64,000 nucleotides of DNA from Tricholoma matsutake (lineage: Eukaryota; Basidiomycota; Agaricomycetes; Agaricales; Tricholomataceae). Shown one piece after another: positions 48,475 through 60,200 of this stretch. The stretch spans positions 3,658,001 to 3,722,000 of the forward strand of contig AP026545.1 of the NCBI GenBank assembly GCA_026075535.2. Reading direction: 5' to 3'. The notes beneath the pieces are model-generated. The model saw only the letters and a program-made list of their open reading frames with translations. It did no database searches and was not told the origin of the DNA. How positions within the stretch are numbered: position 1 is the stretch's first letter; every line of letters starts with the position of its first letter. A program made the position numbers and the translations under genes.

Positions 48475-51400
48475 GAGTGGGATGAGGAGTAGGTATAGAA
48501 GAAGGTTGAAGTGAGATGTCGCGTGGGTGCTGTGTGAGAAATTAGGTTCCGGAGACACGGAGAAGAAGCAGTAAGTGAAGTATAGAGATAGAAAGATACA
48601 AATTGAAATGGGTATAGAGGATTGTAAAGGAGGAGGAGGAGGAGGAGAGGGACGATGAGGAGAACGACGACGATGACTGGATTGCAGATTCGTCGGGAGC
48701 AAGTCCGAGGGACTTGCGAGTAAAACGTAGAACACAAACTATAGGCCATTTGAAATTCAGCGCCGATCCAATTTCGCACCATGCCGACTTGCTCCACTGC
48801 AATCCAATGTCACTGCGCTCAAAGCACTGTCCATCTTACAGGATTCATTATATTACATGCCACGGCCCTTTTTCCGAAATACCACATGTACTACACGACG
48901 CTGAGTCCAATGTAAGTCTCACCTTCACAGTATCGTCAGGTGTCCAACACCCCGTGTCAATACAATCCTTATCAAGTTTGTGGCCCCGAGCTCGGTGTCC
49001 TACCTAATCCCCGCGCTCCCCCGATTCTTATCACTAACTTGAAGGAATCAGGATGCATACTCTCAGAACGTGAGCAATTTATCTGGATATCCGGGGATTT
49101 CGAGTCTCAGGGTAGCGAAGATCGAAGGCACGAAGAGCCGTTTCAATCCTTACATACATACTTATTCCATCATTTGCCATAATTCGGGTCATCAATGCTT
49201 TCTCAAAAAGTCGTTGCAGATAAAAAAAAACACTTATCGGCGAGATCAATTGATCCTGTTACCAACCTGTCGCACGCACAGTAGGCCCTGCTAACAACTT
49301 TTTGCTGTGATCGACATTTTCGGTCGAGTAGGCGGCCGTGTATTCGTTCCCACTTGGGCTTTCTAGTTCGCTTTCTTGCGCGGGTTCCTCGGTAGAGCAT
49401 CAGGTTTTAAGAGACGGCTGATGAGCAACTGTGCCATCACGATTACTCTCAGCCTAACGCGAATCATATCGGTGATCATTTGATGATTCATTTCAAGGGC
49501 GGATATATTGTCCACCTGCTTTGGTAATCGGGAACGGGTTGAATCTATGACCGTCTCTTGAAATGGAGGGCTGGCAGTGGAAACCTTGACGGACAGCCTG
49601 TCACCGAGGAGCCAATCGGCTATCTCCACTGAGTGGTGCGAGGGGTCCTGCTGCAAGCGAAGAGTAACATAATACGAGACTCCAAGAAGCGGGAATCTCA
49701 GAATGTGTGAAGTCATAAGGTTGTTCATGGTTGGCATTTTCGGTTCATTTTTCACTCATTTTTCAATCATTTTCTATTTCATTTTGATTCCATTTTTCTC
49801 AAGAATGGAACTGAGAATGAATGTAAAATGTAAAATGGAACCCTACCCTTGCTTTTGTAAAAAGGGAGATCATTTTGCCTTGCATTTTTGCTCCAATTTC
49901 CTTCCCAGGGTGTTCACGGTAACCATTTTTCATGTCATTTTCCATTTTTCCTTTTGTTTGTTCTCTGCCAAATACACGAAAATGAGCCGAAAATGGCCCA
50001 AGAATGGCTACCGTGAACAACCCTAATGTATCGAGAATGGTTGCTGCATTGCAGAATAAGATTCGTAGACGATGTAAATGCACTGTATGGGGAATCTGAA
50101 AAAGGCTGTAACAGGACCCCGTGTTGAAGTCGTTCGAGTGAGGTCAAAATTTATTCGATGGTTCATCTCACCAAGAGGGCGAGATTCGGGTAGAATGGCT
50201 CAGCAAAGATTTGATGTCGTTCTTAGGCTCCGATGGTTAGGCCAAGACCCTCAATCGACGCCATCACAGCATGGCTTTCAAGTTGTTGGATCAAGCAGTG
50301 GTTCAATTGCATGCCTCAGTGGCGATGCATTTTGCCCAAAGATATCCTGTCGTCCTCCTGAGAGATAAAAAACAGAGTTAGCCACCAGTTAGGACAGAAC
50401 TTCATGGTTCATTGCCCATGGATATCATTTCATCGTCGAGTTCTAGGTAAACATATTGTCTCGAGGTAAAATGAAGGTTTGCGGGCAGACTGCGACTCCT
50501 CATCACGGAATGTAAGCGCATATATCGAGAGGAAATTGGCACCTAAGAACTGAGAGTAAAAGATGAGCTGCAGAAACACCAGGCGGCCCGTCCCAATTAC
50601 AGTTTGTGAGCCTCTTCAGAGTGTCGACAACTCCACCGCCTCATAGATGCATTCTTCCCGAGGATAACTACACTGTATGCATTTCGGCTTCTGGGCGACA
50701 AAGTCATAACTGCGAACACCAGCCCTGAGGAGTACTCTCCGAGCAACCTTCGAGAGAATTCGTGAATGACGAAGCACGGGCCCTGGACTTTCTCATGTCA
50801 TTGATCCAGACACCCACTGTCAGCTGGTTCTAGTACTCCGTGATTCCACCCGATCAATGGTCCAGTGCCGATCGTCCATGCAGCTTTATCCTTGATCGCT
50901 CTTTGGAATTCCGTGACTGTATCGACCGCCTTCTGGTATGTCAATTTGCCCTAAATCTCCCTTATATGCCATTCCTTCGAAACAGAGGACGATTCTCCCA
51001 GGGATCAGGTCTGTATTTTCACGTAGAGGAAGTCGTTGCGGCGACAGAGGAATCGCGGAGCAAGCGTCTCTGTGAAACTCGCAGGATGCGAATAACCTAT
51101 CCACGCACTATGAACGGTCGCAAACTCTGGATACTGTTTCACTATGGTTTGTTTCACTGTAGTGTGTTTAGGTAGGGTTCTCATTATGAAGGGGGGCCAA
51201 ATAAATTCCGGAAGTTGAGGTGAAACGGTGTAGTCGAAACGACTCAGATGACCATTGCATCGCCGATTCTCGGGAGTGGGATCTATCTGCAGAGGGAAAG
51301 AAGGCTTTCGTTTTCCAGGGTAGAAGGTAAGCACATCGAATTGGTCGACCACACCTCCCAAAGATAATTGTTGAGTTGGACTGATAGACCGTTTGTGACA

Positions 51401-52128
51401 GAAGGAGTTGCATTGTACCGTGCAAGCTGGCGCGTCGTGGTGTATCAAAGAAACGTGTAGTATCGCTTTTTCTGTGACTTTACGCCATCCATTGACGTAA
51501 TTTGGTGACGGCCTGACAATAGTTCAAGTTCTCTGAATATCATTATAGGGTACAGTCAAGGATACAAGTAGCAAATCACACAGAGTTGTGCTCGTCAAGG
51601 TATGTTGTGCGAATCAGCAAGACCAGAATGTGATCAACGACTTCCAGTCTTCTCGAGTTTGCGATTGAACTTGCATTTCCCGTTCCCGGAGGATGTCATA
51701 ATGGGTAGGTTACACGAGTTCGGAAAGGAACTCCTTTCTCCTGCAAAAGCTGAGCCTGCAGCAGGACTTGTATCTAAAACGTAGAATCAGACTTCGTTCT
51801 TGTTACGGTGGACATATGTTGCGAGGATGGCAGCCGGCGGAATGACTGATATTGCATAGGGCGTTGGTCGCACAAGCGGGAACCTGTCACAATACTTATG
51901 CGAGGTGCGGTAGATTGGCTGTTAATTGGCTTAACTGAAGAGCAGCTCTCGACTTCGAATTGATATGGAGTTTGCCAACAGAAGGTCCTACGTTGATAAA
52001 TTTTTCCTTCTCCGTCGTGGCTAGAGATGACTTTGCGCCGGTCCCAAAGCAAGAGACAAGCTGCAGTGCTATGTCATCGCTATGCAGAGACCAATTGAGT
52101 GCAGAAAACACTAAAGCGATAGAGACTC
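48475..52128. other. Long spacer with MITE and unresolved frames
   Basis: The left end is the promoter of the LisH gene. A MITE lies at 49719-50023. Minus-strand frames at 49363-49755 (containing VEIADWLLGDRLSVKV), 50886-51104 (IVLCFEGMAYKGDLGQIDIP) and 51005-51448 (LPEFIWPPFIMRTLPKHT) could be exons or relics of one minus-strand gene, but stops fall between them and I could not link them. No known domain is visible. Confidence 0.4.
49719..50023. mobile_element. MITE with terminal inverted repeats and TAA target duplication
   Basis: The left end reads GGTTGTTCATGGTTGGCATT and the right end, reversed, GGGTTGTTCACGGTAGCCAT; further in, both arms share ATTTTCGGYTCATTTT. The element is flanked by TAA on both sides (49716-49718 and 50024-50026), the 3-bp target duplication typical of PIF/Harbinger transposition. 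The interior is AT-rich with many ATTTTC/GAAAAT runs and no coding capacity. It resembles the left end of the Harbinger element at the right edge of the window. Confidence 0.85.
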
Positions 52129-53450
52129 TTATCGTACTTTACAAATGATCCACTGTCCACCTACACCTTCTTTCCTCCGCACATTTCCCAGCAAATTCTG
52201 CTGCTCAAGCCACATTTCCAGATCGAGCTCCACTTCGTACGGCATAAGCGGCCGTAAACACAACGAACATGTGAGCCAATCTCGTGTCCCATTGCCTTCA
52301 GCTGTGGTGGCGAATGACATTTCACGGTATGCCGAGCGGATAACATCCCATGTCGTCGCGCGCGCCTTTTTGCGCAGATTATCGATCAGGACTTCAAGGG
52401 CTTGTCGAGACAGTGCGTTATTATTATCCTCCATAACTATCGATAAGGAAGCTAAAGCCGATGACAGTGTATCCGTATCCATTCCTGAATCAGAGAACAG
52501 CCGCGAGATGGCAGAACGGCCTGTCAACTCTTCGAATTTGATGTAATTGCGCATTCGGAGACTCCTAGACAGAGAATTTATCCATTTCAACGCTTCTGAA
52601 GTTCGTGGAAACATCGAAGAAGGGATCGCGTTAAGATGTTGTCGAAATGAGAGCTGAGAAGGATAGCCTGCAACTAGATAGTGTGCTAGAGATACCAGGA
52701 TGGTAGTAGTACAGTTGGGGTGGGGTGGAGGGGATGAGAGGTACAACTCTGGAAGAAGATGCGGTATGACAGAGGTGGTTTGTCTCGAAGCGTCAAAGAT
52801 GCTAGTCAGGTAAAGCGACGTTTCGTACACTGTTTTGTCAAATATGATGATAGTAGTTCGTTGCCAATATCCTGAACCGACATGATGCTTACCTTCCAAT
52901 ACAAACGCGTCCCTGCGTCTGGAAGAGGAGACCCCTTCCCTCAACTTTCCTTGGAATGACTACGTGAGCACGGATGTCCAAAAAGTAATATCAGAAACCT
53001 CACGAAACAAGATGAGCAAATTCTCTTGAGCATCTATCCGCTGTCTAGCCTCGGATTCACTTTCGCTGGCTCGCCTTGAATATCGACTGAGTACATCGTT
53101 GACCTTCCAAAGGATCTAGTCAAAAAAACAATGTCGCAACACATCCGTCTCACCTTCCCCTGCAGAAACGCTCTGTATTCCTCCTGCACTCTAAAATCTT
53201 TTAACCTGTATCGCTGTAGTCTAAGCATCACAACGATGAATTCACCGAAACAGCGAAACACAACTCACGTATCGCCGTCCTTTTCTAGCCCACTGCTTCG
53301 GCTGATGGAAGCAATGTGTTCCATTTTTCTTTCTGGCTGAACATCACGGTGGGCTTGAGGGCTTGAGCCTCTAGGAGAGGGCCTGCCTCGGCTGCGCCAC
53401 GCTCCTCTTCCACGATTAGGTGCTCCAGGCTGTCGCCAACCAGAGGACAT
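52129..53450 (-). CDS. Uncharacterised nuclear-type protein with RG-rich N terminus
   Basis: Starts MSSGWRQPGAPNRGRGAWRS in a glycine/arginine-rich segment, then RKMEHIASISRSSGLEKDGD. Helical exons follow: EFIVVMLRLQRYRLKDFRVQ, VNDVLSRYSRRASESESEAR, LREGVSSSRRRDAFVLE and VYETSLYLTSIFDASRQTTS. A large last exon contains SEALKWINSLSRSLRMRNYI, ALEVLIDNLRKKARATTWDV and ends GVGGQWIICKVR. The alternation of amphipathic helices and the ALEVLIDNLRKKARATTWDV block faintly recall SAC3/GANP-type scaffold helices, but I cannot assign the family. About 370-380 residues. Divergent from the DUF3605 gene. Confidence 0.6.
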
Positions 53451-53683
53451 AGGGAAGACTCGGAAGTTGGAACCGTTGAAGATAACAATCGTCAACACAG
53501 TTGGTAGCCTAGGCCCTACTGATTCGTTTCAACTGTTGTCCACGATTTCCAGCTAGCTCACTGTGTGCCTGGTGCATCTCAGCCTTTTTAAAACTGTGTT
53601 TCGTGGTAGGGATTGGCCCTCTTACTAGCGCCTGGCGTCCGCGAACTCTTTGTCGACCTTTGCACTGAAATCTAATTTATACG
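53451..53683. promoter_or_regulatory. Short divergent promoter
   Basis: 233 bases between two outward-facing start codons. No repeat is visible. Any expression control here probably affects both genes. Confidence 0.5.
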
Positions 53684-54817
53684 ATGACTGTGGACATGGA
53701 TGCCTCCAGGGTTCTCTTAGCACCTAAAGACGTACCCCTCCGCACAGGCCCCCCTACCAAAGAGGAACTTCTGGTCTACTACCCTTCCAAATTCACTTGG
53801 ACGCAACTCAAGACATTTGTGAACTCTGGGTGACGGTCTCTCCAGCCCTGATCACCCCAGCCTCGTACTTACGGGCATGAATCTGTCTTGTATCTCAGTG
53901 ATCTTGGCCTTCTCAAGCGCGACAAAAAGCTGCAGCAGCGATATGATGAATGGGCAGTGGGGATCCGAGAGAAATACGGGTCCACCGGTGGGTTCATACA
54001 CACCCACCTCAAACCTTCTCATTCAGTTTGATGAGCAACAGTCAACTATCTCCTGAACCACCGGTTACAATGGGGCAAGCCTGACCACCTATCTCTTTTG
54101 ACTTCGTCATTAGACACCGATAAACTTGCAATCCCCGAGGTGCATCCTCCAACCGATTCCAAGATCGCCGGGGGACTACAAGACATCCCCGCCGACGCGC
54201 CCTCTTACTTCACCGTTGACACACCACCAGAGTTTATCAGCATCATCCGGAATGATTGGCCATACTCAAGTTGGTATCGACTTATCGCAACTACACTAAG
54301 AATGCTAATAACACCTATGATCTTAGTTCCCCCTGAAGTCGAGCACAGTCTGATCTGGACTCGCCTCCCGATATTCCACAAGGACCTTATCCCCGGTTCC
54401 ATTTCCGCTCGGATTCAACAAGACGGTCTTTGGGGATTTACCGGAAACCTCTCCCCGCCACCCTCCCCTTCGAACCTTCCGTCGTGCTTACCTGCTCTTG
54501 TCGACTGGGGCGTTACCATTGACAAGCTGGTGCGGTCGGAACGGGGCACAGAGGAGGAAGAGGAGCTCGTAAGAAGAGCAGGGAAGGAAGTACACAACTT
54601 CGTCAAGAAGCATTGGGTGGAAAGTGAATGGGAGACAGTGTGGTTTGTTAATCCCCAGGTGGGTCTGGTGTGCCCCATGTTTTCTTGAAACTGAATAATT
54701 GATCTATCGTTGCTGTATGAACCCGATACAGAGGCTCCAGAGTGTTCCGGGATTGGCACATGTGCATGTTTTTGCACGCCCAAAGCACCCAACAAGAGCA
54801 AGACCGTAGAGCAATAG
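53684..54817 (+). CDS. DUF3605 family protein (N-acetylglucosamine-induced protein 1-like)
   Basis: Starts MTVDMDASRVLLAPKDVPLR. Exons join SKFTWTQLKTFVNSG to DLGLLKRDKKLQQRYDEWA, then VNYLLNHRLQWG. The DUF3605 core follows: PEFISIIRNDWPYS joined across an intron to VPPEVEHSLIWTRLPIFH, then HNFVKKHWVESEWETVWFVN. It ends with PQRLQSVPGLAHVHVFARPK and APNKSKTVEQ. The NDWPYS...EHSLIWTRLPI and WVESEWETVWFVNP...LQSVPGLAHVHVFAR blocks are family hallmarks. About 290 residues, complete. Members have been linked to response to N-acetylglucosamine in yeasts; the biochemical role is unknown. Confidence 0.88.
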
Positions 54818-54943
54818 ATGGCTTTAGACAACTTATAATATTCACCCCTGCCAGATGACTGACCATAAGTTATGAGCGTAGTATCATCCTAAAGATTCTG
54901 ATAGTCGCCTGATGTGATGTAGTGAACAAGCGTCTTAGCACGC

Positions 54944-56640
54944 ATGTTCCTTCCTATCCTCATCTTCCTTGAGCCTTACGGTTCACCTTGGGGACAACAG
55001 CCGACATTCGTTCCCAATCGTGTCAGTTACACCGTTTCTGCTTCGCCCAATGACATGGGCCGATTTTATTTCGACCCCCAACGCGTTCCTGCAACCACCG
55101 AATTCTTACATGGCAACTCGATTCCTGGGGCCGATGCAGGTCTGGGTCAGCGATGGTCCGATGGATCGAGCCGTTGTCGATAGCACACGTCAGGTAGAGT
55201 TCCCTGGCACTTCTGCATGGGCTACCGCCTTGGAAAACAGGTGCGTAGTTCGTTTGAACTAGTGTTGGACGGTGCATGAAGCACTGTCCATGTATTACTG
55301 ATGGGTTTCGCCTCCGAGTCGACACTTTATTTCTTGAGGGCTTCGGAGCCGTCTTACCACTGCCAACCTTGTTTTGTACCAGTACGACCCTCAACGTTTC
55401 ATCGAGGAACAACCCCTACCCATCGTCATCTCTTCCAGGCACAACGCGGAATCTATACGTCATCGTCACTGACCTATGTTCACTCGCAGGCGAAACTGTA
55501 GACTAGCTCATTCATCCAGTCAGCACCAGCTTCCTCTATACTTTAACTACGGTGGTTGGACAGGGAGATGAAACGGTTACTGTGGAGGAGGTGGCAGTTC
55601 CATCACGCCCACAAGGATCAGTCTTCGTCATACGAGGTCCGTGACAACTAACACATCGTCCTCGAACTGTTCTGTTCCGCAAGCCAATACTTCAACGTGA
55701 CTCGGGCACTTATTATGACACAACATATATTGGAGGGCTTACTGGTTGCATCTCACTCAATTCCAAGGTGCGTTGGCGACACTGGTGTCTGATACAATGT
55801 CTCACTCGTCCCTCTACTCCAGTGGACAGATAGATAGAATCCTATCATAGGGGTTTTTCTCTTCTCGGTATTGAACTTCCATTAAACCAAGATCGTAGTG
55901 CAAAAGATGTGAGTAATGTAATCGCCGCAATTCCAAAGAATACACATAAGACCCTAGATTCCAGGCATGTTGGGCTAATCGTTATGATCCTATGGTGTCC
56001 TAGTACTTACAGTGTATAGCGGATGTTAGACAGGGTGTTTGGGCTAAGCACTAAGCTTGACGATTTGGAGTGGCAACCAGCGAGTATGGGCTGCATGACA
56101 TCTCGCTTGCATCTCGAAATCATCATGCTCCGATACTTGAAGCGTTGAAGTCTTGGAGGAGGTGCCTCGGTTCAAAACTACCGGCCGCCGGTTGGACATC
56201 GTCCTGACGTCCGAATTCCGCCCCGACATCTTGCCTTTTCCCCATAACTGTCGAGTAGACGACGTGAATTCGATCATACATATGGAGATCCACGGTGTCG
56301 AGGTCCAAGAAAAGGCCACATAGCTATAAGGTGTCACTGTCAGATCATTTGGTGTGAATGTCATCTGCCTCCGATGACAGTTCCTGCGTTAGCGGCTGTC
56401 CTTTCGTAATTTCATCCCGGAAATCGAATCGGATACTTCCGCTGTTAACTTTTCAAACTATAGCTTCTGACATCGGCGAAGGACCACATGGAACTTAGGA
56501 GTTTCTTTGACAAATCTGTCTCTATTCATGCAGAACTTCTCCAGACGGAAAATGGAACTGGAATATAGTCTATCATGGGCCGGGTGTTGCAAACTGTTTT
56601 GTATCTCCACAATGGCTTCTTCAAATCTCTTGATGTAAGA
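54944..56640 (+). pseudogene. Unresolved multi-exon gene or relic
   Basis: Several separate plus-strand stretches look coding but lie in different frames with stops between them. They are SYMATRFLGPMQVWVSDGPM (about 55100), VLYQYDPQRFIEEQPLPIVI (about 55370-55430), FLYTLTTVVGQGDETVTVEE (about 55530-55590), SGTYYDTTYIGGLTGCISLN (about 55700-55760), RRLDIVLTSEFRPDILPFPH and then VDDVNSIIHMEIHGVEVQE (about 56180-56320), and GKWNWNIVYHGPGVAN (about 56545-56595). Spacing fits an intron-rich gene, but I could not build one open frame, so it may be disrupted. The type shown is the best fit of the allowed labels; it may be a live gene. Family not recognised. Confidence 0.4.
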
Positions 56641-56905
56641 GGATCCAAGGTAGCCTACAATGTCAGCTTGTCCTTATCTTTTTATATTGTGTTGTTTTTT
56701 TTTTTTTTTTTGGTGGAGCGTTTCCCACGATGGGGAAGCATTGGGACTCTAACAACGTTACAGTCCCATTGCCCGCTAGGGGTTCCAGGGAGTTAAAACC
56801 CCGGAGTAGCATAGGGAGTGTATATACCGCGAGGAAATGCATTTATGCACAGAGTGTGGGACTCAACCAGTCTAAGCGGGACGATGTGGTCTAACCCATG
56901 CCTTC

Positions 56906-57268
56906 TCATATCGACCAGCTCCTACCCACTAAAACCCCGCTTACCTCTGTCCAGTTACTGGGGAGGTCTTCCTCGTTCTCGAGGGTGCCTTTCCATGTGT
57001 TGATTACGGTTTTGGATTTGAGCCTCTTTTTTCCAAATCTCGGGCTTGTCATGCGGCAGTCAATTTCGAGGCGATTATCCATCATCTTATACCATCGGTT
57101 TCTTACTTCTTCGGGTATGAAGGGATTGTTTTCATTTCTTATTACCCTCTCACAGCGAATTTTCCAGATTAAGTGTGCAGATGGAAGGAAGCCGAAGCTT
57201 TCAACACTCAGGGACCAAGAAACTATAAGGAACTTAATATATTTTGAGGGGGGAATCTAGAATACAGT
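56906..57268 (-). mobile_element. Non-LTR retrotransposon 3' fragment (post-RNase H tail)
   Basis: On minus, a continuous frame reads SWSLSVESFGFLPSAHLIWK, then IRCERVIRNENNPFIPEEVR, NRWYKMMDNRLEIDCRM, RLKSKTVINTWKGTLENEED, LPSNWTEVSGVLVG and a stop. The HLIWKxRCERVI ... EVxNRW ... RLxxD ... TWxxxLxxExxLPxxW pattern is the C-terminal tail found after the RNase H domain in fungal LINE-type retrotransposons. Only this last piece is present. A poly-T run of 17 lies nearby at 56695-56711, downstream in the minus sense, which would fit a poly-A tail. Confidence 0.75.
57182..57268. repeat. 87-bp direct repeat, left copy
   Basis: Matches 61846-61932 over 87 bases with four differences, all transitions. 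In this copy the sequence is part of the retrotransposon tail coding region. Identity stops sharply on both sides. Confidence 0.85.
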
Positions 57269-60200
57269 GCAAGTACTCAAAGTGTAGACTATATACCAAC
57301 AGAATAACATGTGATGCAATGCTGATGTAAGAGGCACTCTTATACTCTCTCATACTCCAAAAAAAATGACCGGGGGCCAGGTGGCAAGGTAAATGTGGTC
57401 ATGGTAACCAAAAATAACTTTATGTGTTCGCAAGAACACTGAGTCACAGTTGGACAGGTGTGGTGCAGGACCAGGTATAGGTGTTGATGGGGCATTGACA
57501 AGGATGGGCATTGACAAGGGTGGGCATTGACCAGGGCAGTGGGTGTTTTCAAGGACAGTGGTGATGGTGCATGGGTGATGTGGTGCTGGGGACCGGGACA
57601 GTGACATGGTGGGGGGTGGCAAAACAATGCGTTTACATGGCACCTGGGGTGAGCTGGGGCAGATTGGCAGTGAGTGGCAGTGAGAGGGGGACGGGGAGTG
57701 AACAGGGAGCTTCCATGGGTGTGGACAGCATCATCAGTGACATGGCATGGGTGCGAGACATGGGGGTTGGCAAAATGGCCTTTCCGGGGGATTCAGGGCA
57801 AGCTGAGTGGATGGGGCAGGTCCTGGGAGTACTCTCGTGGGTTTAGGTGTGTGCTCTGTCGTTTCTCGACTCCAGCTTGTGGTCCAGAGTGGGCCAGAGC
57901 AGGGGATATGGCTGATGTCGATGACATGGCAGGTCTGGTGGGCTCATGGTGGATAATGGGGGCAAGGGGGTTGAGCAGGGGGGAACAGGGTGCTGTGGGA
58001 GGTGGTTTGTAGATGTTGGGGCTGGCTGGGGGGCTCCATCGAGTTTATGATGTGTTCAGATGAACACATCTGCATGACCTCACATAACGGAGTTTTTTAG
58101 GCTGTGGATGGTGTTGGTTGGGTGGCTGGTAGGTGTTTGGGGGCGTTCTAACTGTCGAGGGCCCATACTTCTGGAGGAACAGAAGGAGATTGTTGTGTGG
58201 TGGCTCTCATGATGAGGGTGATGACCATGGTTGTGGAACAAGAAATGCCACATTGACACCGGATGAGGACACCATCTCCATGTTCCAAAGCAGCATCAGT
58301 AAATGCCATGTCAGCATGGAAGCCAATGTCAACAAGATCCTGTTGCCCAAGGGTTTAAGATAGTGCATGGGTGGTCTGCCAGTAGCAAGAATGGGATGAT
58401 GATAAGTAGAATCAGAGTTGCGAGATTTTTGAAAGTTGGGAGCCAAAGCGACGGCATGGAGTGGCTGAGAGATGACAGCAGAGTCAAGAGGAGAAGCAAC
58501 TTCCTTTGTGACATTGAGGATGGATCTGATACCGTGTTTGACAAGGGATTTCCAGTCACAGGCATTATCCTCTGAGCCTAGCCAAATGCCAGGAATGACT
58601 TGAACAGGGCCATCAGGATAAGGAATGGTAGGAGAAGCTTCTTCCTCTCTTCTGTATAAGAGAGAAGTGGCAGTGGGAGGGGCTGGAAGGGATATAACAG
58701 AAGGGTGACAAGGATGGGAAGGGGAGTAGGGCTCTGGGAAAGCAGATGAGGGAAGGGTAATAGAAAGTTTTTTTTATATTTCTTGATTTAGGGAGGATTG
58801 GCAAATAATCGGAGTCTGATGAGTCTTGTTGTATTTGAGAAGGAGTTTGGATGCAAAGGTGTGCTCCTTTGCATGGCATTATTGGAACAACAAACCTTGC
58901 ATTGTTGGCATTGATGATGCTCAACCCGGAAACCCAAACAAAACCCACAAAATGGCTTCGGATGGTATAACACAAGTCAGAGGAAGGATGCGAGGCCCTC
59001 TAGATGTCACCTGTCAGATCAACCATCAAATAGCCATAAAAGGACTGCTTGTCGAAGCAGTTCGAAGCTAAAAGAATGTGTTTCAAGGACTTTTGAGGAT
59101 TTTTGAGGAGTTGCGATGATTTTTGAGATGTTGCAATGCTTTTTGAGATGTTGCGATATTTTTCAAAGAAGTTTCAAGAAATTTTGAGTGCACAAATATG
59201 TTCGGATGCAAGATCGGGGGACTAGACAAGTAGTAGAAGCAAAGCAAAGGTGAATTGAGGGAAACGAGAGCAAAAATAGCGTAATGCAAGGAATTTTGAG
59301 GAATTTTGAGGAAGTTTAGTGTAAAACACCAGACTTTGGACTGAATAAGACTAAACTGAACTCTCAAATCACTGTGATCTGGGAGGAAGATGACAACTTT
59401 CTTGTTTTTCTTTGTATCTAGTACATCTTTTTATATAAAATAAATAAAGTACCTAAAAAGGCTAGAGAACATGAGGCAAACATGTAGAAAACTCAGGGCA
59501 AAAGACAATATAAGTATATCAGAACAATAAAGCGAGACTAGAAGGAGTGAATATAACACATGATAAAGAAATAATAAGAAAGAATAGCTAAAAGTGGACT
59601 GTCCTTGTTATAAATTGCATAAAACATCAGAAACTGCTTCGAGTGGATTCTATGCGTTCACATGCAGTCAAAATGTGTTCAATATACTCGAGATAGTGTC
59701 CCCTGTGTCCAGCATGCATCCGAGGTTCATTTGAATAGGAAATACTGTGTCTGAAGATGTTTTTCGAGGTTCGAGGTTTTTCAAAGATTTTTGAAGTTCC
59801 ATTGGACTTCATTCATGGCTCAAAATCAGTGCGATATTGTTTGACAATGGTAGGGGATATGTCTGGCATGTGTGCGATAATTATTTAGATAGCAATATAG
59901 TGTCCAATGTCAATTTGCAATGTTCAATGATTTTTGAAGTCAGTTGAGGAAATATCGGACTTGTTCGAAGGCTGATATCACTGCGATATTGCTCAAAACT
60001 GGTTCAGAACTTGTCAACGATGTTCCAAGTGTATATCCTGAGCTGTACAAAGGTTGGGGGAATTGTATTATGGCAGCCGAAGGCATACAAATAATTTCAA
60101 GGTGTTGCAAAGAATTTCAAAGCATTTTCGTGACTTTGTAGAGGTTTGTAGAGCTTCAGAGGGGTTCATATGGGTTCGTAGAGCTTTGTAGAGGTCTGTA

